A stretch of 64,000 bases of DNA from Psococerastis gibbosa (Eukaryota; Arthropoda; Insecta; Psocodea; Psocidae): assembly GCA_963971405.1 (NCBI GenBank), contig OZ020486.1:33193419-33257418 (forward strand). Reading direction: 5' to 3'. Position numbers and translations under genes: made by a program. Shown here piece after piece: positions 55,272 to 64,000 of the stretch (position 1 is its first letter; the number at the start of each line of letters is the position of its first letter). The notes beneath the pieces are model-generated. The model saw only the letters and a list, made by a program, of their open reading frames with translations. It made no database searches and was not told where the DNA came from.

Positions 55272-55685
55272 CAGTGGCTTAACAGAAGGGTAGCAAGTTA
55301 CGCTAGACGTAAGGGCCCCCGACCAAAGTGGCCCCCACAGAAAGGAGAAAAAAACCTACACTTTTTAAGATTTTCTGAAAAAATATATACTTACTTTTAC
55401 ATCGCCTTTGTCCTCAAGGAGGGTCGAAGGCGATGTAATAGTAATGTATAGTATGTATAGTAATGTAAAGTATGTATTTTTTTTAGAAAATCCCAAAAAG
55501 TGTAGGTGAAAAAATATGGTATATAAAAATTGAAAAAAACTAATTTATGAAAAGAAAATGAATTTTAAAAACAAAAACTAATTTCGCGCCAGAATGTTAA
55601 GTGATGTACGTGATTGCAAAAAAATGTAGGGGGGCCCCACTGCTCCGTCTTGCGTAAGGGCCCCCTAAAATTTGATACGCCACTG
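55272..55685. mobile_element. hAT-type MITE with nested hairpin, 414 bp
   Basis: The ends are CAGTGGCTTAACAG and, inverted, CAGTGGCGTATCAA, flanked by GAATTAGG (55264-55271) and GAATTAAG (55686-55693), an 8-bp target duplication with one mismatch. Both subterminal regions carry GTAAGGGCCCCC in inverted sense. Further in, CCTACACTTTTT and AAAAAGTGTAGG are inverted, and ACATCGCCTT/AAGGCGATGT forms a central hairpin (55400-55437). No coding capacity. Confidence 0.85.
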
Positions 55686-55693
55686 GAATTAAG

Positions 55694-56441
55694 CTCAGTC
55701 CCAGCATCGCTTGGAAAGTATCGGTGAAGAATACCGTACATCGTATTTCAACGAGGCTGTTGAGTTGGTTTGATAAGCATACCAATTTGAATGAAAAGAC
55801 CATTATGAAGAAAAATTGGAACACTTACAGTATTAGGCTGTACATTTTTCAGGGGTGCTCAGCCTTTCTCTTAAAAATTGAGCACCATAAAAGTAGCTTA
55901 AAACTATAATGTAATGCTTAAAACCATACATGTACCTTAAAATATTTCATCTGGCTAGCCTCTTTTCATTATCGGCATGGCAAACATTAGAAGTTCAATC
56001 CATTCGAAAATAGGCCCTCGGGAGTTGAAACAGGCCTAATTAAGGGGGCACAATAGCACTCAATTGGGAATGTAGCTCCACAGAGGGTAGAGTGCAATAA
56101 AATTGTACAAGAACGACCTTGTCGATCTTGACTATAAAAGGCATCCCCCGAACATTTGGAAAAATTTAAAGAAAGTGGTTATAGCCACATCTGGTATTAA
56201 TGTGGGACACGAATGATATTTGGCGAAACTTGAGATGAAACCGCCAACCGGCAGGTGCAAAATGTATTGACAAAGGAAGAAGTTGTCCCACATTGCAACC
56301 CAGTTCAGAGCCAGATCAACTTCTTGTGTATAGCAGTTTCCCGTTTCCAGAGTTTAGCCAACGGTTACAATTTAAATTAAAAATTGATTCCACGTGTATA
56401 TGGCATGACAAAACCATTAAAGGCTGCAAACAAACGGCATC
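55694..56441. other. Unassigned DNA
   Basis: Nothing assignable was seen between the two MITEs. Confidence 0.5.
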
Positions 56442-56449
56442 CTCTAGCG

Positions 56450-56715
56450 CAGGGGTTCCCAAACTTTTTTGTTCGTGGACCACTATTATTATTTTATGAT
56501 TTTCCATGGACCACCATAGCTGCGACAGGAAAATCGTCAAATTCTAGGATGATTTGGGCCTTCAATTACATCTGATATTTTATTAAATGTTTAGGACTGG
56601 TATCGGTTGGATTTTATAGTTCAGACTTACTGTATCTTACTAGTACTTAAAATTTCAGCTGATTTATTTTCTTATTTCATCTTTTGGTCTGTGGACCACA
56701 GTTTGGGAACCCCTG
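56450..56715. mobile_element. hAT MITE with CAGGGGTTCCCAAACT ends
   Basis: The TIRs CAGGGGTTCCCAAACTTTTT and the inverse of CAGTTTGGGAACCCCTG bound 266 bp. The flanks are CTCTAGCG (56442-56449) and CTCTAGTG (56716-56723), an 8-bp duplication with one mismatch. Subterminal GTGGACCAC is repeated. The CAGGGGTTCCCAAA type of end is well known for hAT (Charlie-like) non-autonomous elements. No ORF. Confidence 0.92.
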
Positions 56716-56874
56716 CTCTAGTGCTATGTAGACTAACATCCAATTTGAAAGTTGCGACATCCCATCATAACCAAGAAAGGTTCCAGAGGAATTACATTGA
56801 CTCCTATTATATGCTAAACAAATGAGGCCTTCCGCTCTGGCTCTGCTACAAGTTTCCTATTTGTCAATTCTAGT

Positions 56875-57042
56875 CAAGGACAGGTACAGAGGGCGCAGGG
56901 GGTAGCTGCCCCCCGCCCCCCAAATTTATGAAGCATGTTGTAAATCAATTTATAGCGTTATAATTTAAACGATACTAAATGAGTTTATTTTATTTTGACA
57001 CACCACTCCCCCCCCCCCTCAAATGGGCTGGATCCGTCCCTG
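56875..57042. mobile_element. hAT-type MITE (CAGGGACGG family)
   Basis: CAAGGACAGGTACAG at the left and the inverse of CAGGGACGGATCCAG at the right bound 168 bp. The flanks are ATTCTAGT (56867-56874) and CTTCTAGT (57043-57050), 7 of 8 bases equal. The interior GGGGGTAGCTGCCCCCC and C-runs relate it to 39330-39486 in opposite orientation. Confidence 0.88.
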
Positions 57043-57368
57043 CTTCTAGTACATAACGTGACAGCTTATTATCAAGAGACCGTCAGTCTTTTTTTTTATC
57101 AAATTAAATTTCACAGGGAATATCGATCGTAGAGCCATAAACAAGAAATCATGAATTATAAGATATTTTCCTCTAAATTTTAATGTATCATATGTGCCCT
57201 TCACTAACATCAATTGGAGTTTTTTAACATTTTCGACCTGACATCTTTAATGTCAATTATTTCTTACAAATCAAGTTGAAGAACTGTGGCCGATCGGTGC
57301 TAGTGACGGCCACACCCTCAGCCCCCCCCCCCTGTTACTGAACGGTCTCTCATAGATAGGTCAGATTA

Positions 57369-57766
57369 GGCGCGGTTTCCACCGACCTGCAAGTGCAAAA
57401 CACACATACGGGGACGTGGTAGCAGATATCATTAATAAAGGCGGGGTTTCCACCGACCTCTCATTGCAGAATGCAAATGACATTGACGGAAATTTTTGTT
57501 TTTCTCTATGCCATAGTTAAAATTGATCAACGATCATAGAGTAAAATCACAAACAAACAAACTAAAATTAAAAAATGACGTCATGGGATATATTAAGTAC
57601 AAACATTTTAATAGATTACTATAAAAGAAAAATTTAAATTTCCGTCAATGTCATTTGCATTCTGCAATGAGAGGTCGGTGGAAACCCCGCCTTTATTAAT
57701 GATATCTGCTACCACGTCACCGTATGTGTATTTTGCACTTGCAGGTCGGTGGAAACCGCGCCTGAG
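57369..57766. mobile_element. MITE with ~125-bp near-identical TIRs
   Basis: The left arm (57369-57500: GGCGCGGTTTCCACCGACCT, GCAAGTGCAAAACACACATA, GGTAGCAGATATCATTAATA, CTCATTGCAGAATGCAAATG) is repeated inverted at 57638-57766 with only about two mismatches. Each arm contains two direct copies of GGCG(C/G)GGTTTCCACC spaced 75 bp apart. The central part (57501-57637) is AT-rich and has TGACGTCA. No target duplication was convincing, so no superfamily is assigned. Confidence 0.9.
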
Positions 57767-59021
57767 TCAAATAAAAATATGAATATGAATGAAGAACCAG
57801 TAATAGGAACAGATGGGTTATGAATAAGAGTCCAAAACTTCTTCGACCGACGCAGCCCGCAGTTAGAAATTCGCAAAAAACTGAAAACATGCCAGCGTTT
57901 TCCAACAGACGTTTCAATATCCAAATGATATCCCTGCTCTAACTTTGAATTTAAAAAAAATTATACTTCAGTTTTTGGCGGCAAACGCGAATAAGAAATT
58001 TTCCCCTAATTCAACCAGGTTAATTTATACAATGTGCGACACTGTTGTATTGTAAATCCTCCCCCTTGTGGGAACCTTTGCACAAATGCACATATGTATA
58101 AGCAAATTCTGCCATCTCTTATCATTAAGCAAACATAGTTCATCACTTCAGCATAACAACCCCCCTGAGAATAAAACTGAAAACAAAAATACCCGGAAAA
58201 TAGTTAAAGACAAGAAATATCAAACAACACCGACAACAAAAAGCTGAGCAGCAGAAACATAGTGTGTTCCTTCGAGCTTCTAAAGAGATAAGAGGCAAAA
58301 CAAAAGGAAAGTTTAGTTAAGGAGAAAAACTGGGGTAACGCTCCCCCCCCCCCTCCGCATAAACAAGGCCAGCATCTTCGCCCATATAGCGGCCCATCTT
58401 ATTCATGAAAATCACGGCAAAACTTCCAACAGCAATTATTACTTCCGCTTTAATACAATTATAAGAGTTTAGCGCGAACTTTAACTTTTGGAATATCCTT
58501 TTCACTGATAAGTAATTCATTATCAGAGCGCTCGGTGTCTTGCTATCAAGCCACTTTGGTTAAATAGAGCAAGGAAAGAAATAATTTTAGCCTATGACTA
58601 AACTGTTATTAAATTTTCACCTATTGCCCAAATATTTTCGAAAATTGGCTGATTGGGGCGCATTAACACAAGTCTAATACATCAAACATGGCATCTGCTA
58701 AGGGGTGTTCCTCCGAAAGGTCATGAAAGTCTTATGGAACTTGGCTTTATTGGTTTAAAAGCTATAGAGTAGCTTTACAAGTTAGTTTGTCATCTTGTCA
58801 GCATTTCCTATGATTTACTTTGAAAGGAGCTTAGGCTGTACAGTCAGCATTCAGAATTTTCATCCGAGTGCCGATAGGCAAGGTCTTACGCATATAGTAC
58901 TTACATTAATGAAACGTCCGTGAATAGAGAGTCCCTTTAAAACATGTTTATGTTGGAATCCTTACACATTTATATTAAGAGGATATGCTACGTAGAAAAT
59001 TGGCACCCCAAAATTAAATAC
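57767..59021. other. Unassigned DNA
   Basis: Nothing assignable. A C-run lies at 58343-58353. Confidence 0.5.
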
Positions 59022-59640
59022 TTTTTATTGCTTTCCAATTTATACGTAGTATAAGGAAAGCTTTGTGATGGTCGAAATTTTCGATTCCGGGATTTACACG
59101 TTTTGAGGTTGAGGTCCCAGGAACCCAAAAAAGTGGTTTTTACAAAATGTCTGTCTATCTGTCTGTCTGTCTGTGCATCGATTTCCGCGCAAACTACTCG
59201 GTCGATTTTGATGAAATTTAGCATGTAGGTTTACAAAAATCATACCTCGGGATCGATTTTTTATTTTGGACCAATTCAATTTGGGGGGGTTTTATTCTCA
59301 AAATACTCCAAAAAACGTCTAAAAAAAATTATTTCTCAAAAACGCCTCCTACGATTTCTTTTAAATGCACATATATTGTAGTCGTTATTAATGTTGACAA
59401 AATGCGAGGGGTCGCTTTCCCCTTGATAGTTTTCTTCTGGAGGTAAAAAAATAAAAATAACTAAATTTTAATGAAAAATGACTAAAAAAATAATTTTTCT
59501 GAGAAACCTTTCCATCGATGATTTCTACCTTCAGGCATGTTTTAGGTGTTAAATTGAGTAACGAAACCGGATAGGTTGTTTTCCCAAAAAAATATTAGGT
59601 TTTGCACAAAAAATTATTTTTTGAAAAGAACCACCTCCAT
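59022..59640 (-). mobile_element. HINE-like element, 3' two-thirds
   Basis: It has the inverted orientation of 53560-54534: perfect terminal hairpin (59030-59061), GTGATGGTCGAAATTTTCGA, GGTCCCAGGAACCCAAAAAA, a GTCT microsatellite (59148-59175), GCAAACTACTCGGTCGATTT TGATG, CATACCTCGGGATCG, CCCCTTGATAGTTTTCTTCT and ATCGATGATTTCTACCTTCA. Similarity ends at about 59640. Confidence 0.8.
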
Positions 59641-60560
59641 ATGATTTGTTTGCGGAAGCGGAAGGGACAAATAGTAAGCCCACCATATTTTGGCCTCACG
59701 TTTTCGCGCCAAATGAAACTCAATAATTATCTTATGGTATACCTAACCCAAGATTTTTAAAACTAAACAAAATGTGTCTTTATTAAATATTTAGGCTGTC
59801 TAACTTCACTATTATGATAAATATGCTTTCGCAAAATAGCTGAAAATTATGTGGATTAAAAATAAACAATAGCATCAAATAAGATCAATCATCCAAAACA
59901 GTAACTGAACCCTATGAAATTTCAAATGTAGCAAATACAAAATTATATTAGGCCTATAGGCAATAATAAGGGCAACAAAAAGGCATTTTCTCTTAGTTTT
60001 TAATTAAAATACAGAATACCCCCTGCTGTGAGCCCAAAAATGGCGGATATCAAATTACCATGCGACACTAGCGCCAATGGTACTTCTAGTATATTATATT
60101 AGAAGTTCTTTGGGAACCATTAATGCGATCTGGCAGCTATGGGTGAACTTTTTCGTGTTACAGATGCGCGCGCATCTTCCAAATTCACTCTCATCATTTT
60201 TTCATAACGCGGCTAAAGAAGTATAACTTCAATATCTATAAATAAGCCCAAATTCGTGAGGTTTTTCGTATTTTCCAAGCAGCAAAGTTGAGTTTTTACC
60301 GACGAATAAACCTACCACGGAGGGGGGCCAGAGGGTCTCCTTCATAGATGAAATATTGGGGTTTTAAGCATTTTGAATAATATATTTTTTGTGAAAGTAC
60401 TTGGTCAATATGTAATCTTTTTAATGGTGTCTTTCATGTAAAATAAGCATACCAAGAATTAATTTCCCTTTCGTTATTGTGGATGCTATATGCATTTCGC
60501 CTCCATAACGTCTTTGTCACCAGAAATCCCGGTGGGGGCTATGGGTACCCCTGGGGAGGG
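59641..60560. other. Unassigned DNA
   Basis: No gene was recognised; AT-rich with a few G/C runs. Confidence 0.5.
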
Positions 60561-60598
60561 GGATTAGCTCCCAGGACCCCCCCTATTTACGCCAATGA

Positions 60599-60725
60599 GC
60601 ATCGATGACACCCCTCGCTCCTGGCACGCCCTCTTCAGCGCCACGTATGTAGTGACCCCTACACTCTCCATCACTTGTTGTAGATATTCTTTTCTCGGGC
60701 GCCCATTTTTAATTAACTGAGGCAA
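60599..60725 (-). mobile_element. LINE C-terminal fragment (GRPRKEYLQQ type)
   Basis: The minus-strand frame reads NGRPRKEYLQQVMESVG and TTYVALKRACQER. This is the usual GRPR-x-R-Y-x-QI...AEDR pattern at the C-terminus of insect non-LTR elements. It is cut off at about 60599 where CATTGGCGTAAATAGGGGGG begins (minus strand), which resembles a hAT MITE end; the partner end was not found. Confidence 0.6.
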
Positions 60726-61109
60726 ACTTGACAAAGATTTAATCCGCAATGGTCGAGGGGTGGGCGTAAAGCTCATGTTCGCAAATAGAGGAAAGTTGGG
60801 GCTAAATGCAGCTCATTTATTTAATTTGCCAACAAAAACAAAATGGAGCATATGCAATTTGTAAAGAATGACGGTAAAAACCCCGCTGCAGACAGGAACA
60901 TAAGGCGTAATAAACGACGGAAACACATACAAGTAATTGCAATTTGTAGCACTTCTATTTCCTTTACAATTGAATTTAAACAGAGAGACTATTCTACAGT
61001 ACTCTTTTGTTTCAGCTTCTTTATTTCTTCCGTCTTTGGGGCAAATCTTCTGGCGATGGAACATCAACCTAGTATCAAAGGGCTTGTACAATTTTCATTT
61101 AAAGTTTCG
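60726..61109. other. Unassigned DNA
   Basis: Nothing assignable. The 123-codon plus-strand frame at 60843-61214 has no domain, and its last third is the diverged SINE3. Confidence 0.45.
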
Positions 61110-61215
61110 TACGGTGGCACTGCTGGTAGCTTGATCTCTACACACCATGGGTTCAGACTTCAGGGCCAGTCGTTACTCAACACAGGCAATGCCTACGGAT
61201 ACATTATTTGTTGAC
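61110..61215 (+). mobile_element. SINE3, diverged fragment
   Basis: GGTGGCACTGCTGGTAGCTT is a poor A-box region. CCAGTCGTTACTCAACACAG and CTACGGATACATTATTTGTT match the SINE3 body weakly but in the right order. Confidence 0.4.
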
Positions 61216-62116
61216 TTGCTTGGATGCGATTAAACTTTTAAAAAATTTTTCCACCAAGCCTAATTTTTCTATATATTCTCTCAATTTCGGTTATAACGAG
61301 TACCGTATATGCATGAGCATTTCTGCAAAAACTCCTACCGCGTCTGCATCCAACAAGGGAGAGGGGGGGATATTTTTTCAATTGTCTGTATTAAAAATCT
61401 GAACCAAGCTAATTTTTTCACGGCTGCCCCCCCCCCCCTCTTAAGAAAAGTATATGCAGGTGCCGCCCGCATTGAGTACCCATTTGTTCGTTCCTTATAA
61501 GGGTGTCACCGAAAATCCGTCCGGGTATTGTATTATGGGAGAAAACGATATTATGAAAAGTTCCCTGTCATTATTTCCGGCAATATGCATGAATTCATCT
61601 TACACTCACGTAATGTATATAGAATTACAAACAATAACAGGGAGAACTTTTCAGACAAAAGTATAAGGTAATAAAGTTACGAAAAGTTTGAAAAAAAATA
61701 TAGAGCTTTCCAGCGAATATTTCAATGTTCAGCAGGATACACTTCAACTAGAAATAGGTCCATCTCAAGTTGATCCATCTACGATAATGGTATGCCCACC
61801 TATCCATCATTATTCTGAGCCAAGCTTTTCCCCGCAGATTTCCTCGAAAAAACCTAGTCCAGCAGCATTTGCAACTAATAGATGAAAGAAAACGCGGAAA
61901 TTTTCCAGGCAAGTGTGAAAAAATCTCGGGGGAATTATGAGGAAAAGCTTTTAAGAGATTTTTTGGGGGAATTTATTTGTTGGCGCTACATATTGAGCTC
62001 CCACACGTATATCCCGCGCCAAACGTACGGATAAAGTCAGAGTTTTTTTTAATTCTGTGATAGAGGGTGTGATGTAGACGGAATAGAGGTCCAGTGATCC
62101 AATCATTTAGAGATAT

Positions 62117-62165
<49 letters not shown>

Positions 62166-62390
62166 AATTTCAACAAAATTACTTCACCAACCTTAGGCCC
62201 CTAATTGTGCCATGGGACAGTGATAGCCTATACTGCCATTGTTCCCATTGCCATTTCAAACGGGCCCGTTACCGATGAGCAGAAGAATAGCACGCGCTCT
62301 GAGCCGAGTTGCATGTCAAAAAAACCAAAAGTCAAAAGAGCATTAATGACATTTTATAGTAAATCAGGCGGGTCTGTTTTTTCGTGTACC
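61216..62390. other. Unassigned DNA with a 42-base poly(T) tract
   Basis: Nothing assignable. An uninterrupted run of about 42 T lies at 62119-62159 and a C-run at 61426-61438. Confidence 0.5.
62119..62159. repeat. Poly(T) tract of about 42
   Basis: The longest homopolymer in the window. If it is a retroposon tail, the element would lie to its right on the minus strand, but 62160-62395 resembles none of the families seen here. Confidence 0.85.
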
Positions 62391-62395
62391 TATTT

Positions 62396-62470
62396 ATACA
62401 GAGTATATGGAAAGCTTTGTGATGGTCGAAATTTTTGATTTTGAGATTTCAGTGGATTTTCACGTTTTAT
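62396..62470 (-). mobile_element. HINE-like element, terminal fragment
   Basis: TATGGAAAGCTTTGTGATGG, TCGAAATTTTTGATTTTGAG and ATTTCAGTGGATTTTCACGT match the hairpin-side end of 59022-59640. It breaks off at CACGTTTT, where repeat block A starts. Confidence 0.7.
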
Positions 62471-62476
62471 GCGGTC

Positions 62477-62596
62477 AACATCTTCAGTGGAACTGCGTAG
62501 ACTTTTAAGATTGCATCCCCCGAGGCTCAGCAGCTCAGAACGACCACGGTCTTTCATCCCGGGTTCTACTATTTCAACACATAACCCTTTGCAGGT
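62477..62596 (+). repeat. Repeat blocks A (inverted) and B
   Basis: ATCTTCAGTGGAACTGCGTA, GACTTTTAAGATTGCATCCC and CCGAGGCTCAGCAG are block A in inverted orientation relative to 45675-45729. AGAACGACCACGGTCTTTCA, TCCCGGGTTCTACTATTTCA and CACATAACCCTTTGCAG are block B in the normal orientation. So A and B are opposed here but collinear at 45.7 kb. Confidence 0.6.
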
Positions 62597-62699
62597 TGAG
62601 AGGTTAGGTTATCAACGCAGCCAAGCTCAGACAAGTTCTCAATATTATTGAATAAAAATGAGTTGAATCACTTGAAATTCACTTATAACGACACCCTAG

Positions 62700-63537
62700 A
62701 ATATTCACCACATCAAGCCTGGAGCTCTGCCTGTCTTTTCCTGCTGTAACCATATCATTGGTCATGGCCTCATGGACATGGCAAAATCAAACCACATGAG
62801 AATTTTTCTCTGAATAATCCAAATTATGGCTACATTCAGAAGCCCGTATTCTCTAACATGATGCTTTACAGGGGCTATGTAATCCTGTCCCACTGCAGCA
62901 ATGGAGATAGTACTGGACTTCCCACCCCTCCATGTTGCAGTGGAAACTTCTGCAGAAATGGCATTACTAGGAGTGGAAGGGCAATTAAGAGAGACTCAGC
63001 CTCTCTGACTACGTCTGACCACTGCCTGGATATGCCAAGCGATAGAATCCATCCAAAATACTGTTTTAGGAGGGAATTCGAAACTATATTAGGGACAATG
63101 AAAGAATGCTGCGAATCAGCAGGAATTCTCAATAGTCACACAATCAAGTGGTATACTGATGGCTCTAGGCTAGGAAGTACCAAACCAAGAACAGGCCTTG
63201 GCGTCTTTGGTCCTGGGGTTAAATATCTGGAGTCTCTTAGGGAGACAACTATAGTCTTGCAGATTCTGCAATGAAGGTGCGGAGGACCTGCGATGCGATG
63301 CGATGCAATCGCACGAAGAAGAGCAGCATGCTCGGAAAGCTTGCAGTTACATGTAAAAGACCTACCACTTCTGAATCCCCTCAAGATCCTGGCTCTCGTG
63401 AGGGAGATAGGCCTCGAGAAAGTGATGTAGAAGTGATGTAGATACTTTGTTGTAGGGGGCACAATAGGCCAATAGGCTTAAGTGCACACAGGTAACACCT
63501 GTACCCCAACTTATATAAAAAAAAAAAAAAAAAAAAA
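62700..63537 (+). mobile_element. RNase H-bearing LINE (R1/I group), 3' end with poly(A)
   Basis: It begins in the distal RT/connection region, passes through an RNase H start, and ends with a short 3' UTR (GGGGGCACAATAGGCCAATA, CACACAGGTAACACCTGTAC) and an A-run of about 22 at 63513-63535. It is 5'-truncated and internally deleted. RNase H plus a poly(A) tail fits the R1/I group. Confidence 0.8.
62858..63444 (+). pseudogene. LINE RT-RNase H remnant
   Basis: Frames that alternate every 30-50 codons give a connection-domain-like LHVAVETSAEMALLGVEGQ in one frame, and then IKWYTDGSRLG with TGLGVFGPGVKYLESLRET, an RNase HI beginning with its first catalytic Asp (YTDGS). The later catalytic part is missing: after VLQ the sequence jumps to a segment that ends in LLNPLKILALVREIGLEKV and a stop at 63440, typical of the last residues of R1-type ORF2. 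At least three frameshifts and one internal deletion are present. Confidence 0.78.
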
Positions 63538-64000
63538 GCCTGGAGCCCTGAGTAATCCAACGCCGACCGCAAGACAGTCAGACCTCACATCCAGTTACGT
63601 GGTAACCATCTGCCTCCCATGACTGGACCAGAAAACCTGTACCTGAAGCTGGTATCGCGGCAGGTGTGCGCACCACAGCCCAGGCCGACCCTGCCGACAT
63701 GTTCTGGTTTTTATCGGGCTGGCGCTCTCCAAGAAGTTAGACTCCACGCGTACAGCCGATGAGATTGGTGCGGCGAGCAAGAAGAGGCCATCAGGAGGTG
63801 GCTGGTTCTCATAGGTTGGTTCCTTGTTACGCCAACGGGTACCTCTCCCTGCGGGCTACCTTGAGCTTCCACAGCCTATTTCTTTGTTTCAAATTACTAG
63901 GGTTAAGTTATGATGGTGTACATTCTAATGGCATCTGGGTATACCTCCCTCCTACGCTAGATGGAGGTAGTTGAATGCTTCACCATGGACTAAACTTGAG
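63538..64000. other. GC-rich unassigned end of window
   Basis: Immediately after the LINE poly(A) run the sequence is GC-rich (CGCCGACCGCAAGACAGTCA, CAGCCCAGGCCGACCCTGCC). Its frames of about 60-70 codons lack known motifs. It could be the flank of the insertion, the 5' part of another retrotransposon, or a host exon; the window ends before this can be decided. Confidence 0.35.

Noticed and set aside
60843-61214. 123-codon frame near 61 kb
   Set aside because: No domain, and the C-terminal third is a decayed SINE3.
1-64000. LTR retroelements or viral insertions
   Set aside because: I looked for long direct terminal repeats, primer-binding sites and protease, integrase, capsid or envelope motifs and saw none.

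Overview
This is an AT-rich, repeat-dense stretch of eukaryotic, probably arthropod, nuclear DNA. I found no intact protein-coding host gene. The evidence is short reading frames with no codon continuity, many diverged LINE, SINE and MITE copies, poly(A)/poly(T) tracts and tetranucleotide-tailed retroposon ends. The insect-like assignment rests on the style of the LINE C-termini and on a GTCY-microsatellite element resembling DINE/HINE repeats; it is an inference, and I cannot name a species.

Layout. 0-10 kb: a LINE tail, an inverted pair of tRNA-like SINE halves, a LINE 3' end with a GATA tail, two Helentron-like (HINE-like) copies, the best reverse transcriptase remnant of the window (5999-7338, minus strand), and a hAT-type MITE inserted in another LINE. 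10.3-11.5 kb: an array of about six units of 202-207 bp. 11.68-14.22 kb: a 2.5-kb element with long terminal inverted repeats, holding a SINE and a hAT MITE. 14.6-15.2 kb: one LINE inserted in another, with a 9-bp target duplication. 15-29 kb: mostly unassigned, with SINEs, three inverted-repeat elements and a second inverted SINE pair. 29.05-29.83 kb: C-terminal ends of three LINE families side by side. 30-44 kb: HINE-like, hAT MITE, SINE and Penelope-like fragments between unassigned DNA. 44-53 kb: dense SINEs and one GC-rich segment at 50.4-50.8 kb, the most plausible place for a host exon. 53-60 kb: a long HINE-like copy, four hAT-type or TIR MITEs, and a second HINE-like copy. 60-64 kb: LINE fragments, a rearranged repeat block, an internally deleted RNase H-bearing LINE with a poly(A) tail, and an unassigned GC-rich end.

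Four SINE or SINE-like families occur. SINE1 is tRNA-like with strong A and B boxes. SINE2 is tRNA-like with a clear T-loop and an AACAAAAA end. SINE3 has a tRNA-like A box and a long poly(A) tail. SINE4 has a TAC-repeat tail and exact 13-14 bp target duplications. At least five non-LTR families leave 3' ends, so the SINEs had LINE machinery available, but every LINE copy here is truncated or broken. I saw no CRISPR, rRNA, functional tRNA gene, LTR retroelement or viral gene. No new functional system is visible. The most interesting points are recurrent fold-back or inverted arrangements of repeats, a SINE4 family with a shared open frame, and the HINE-like elements.
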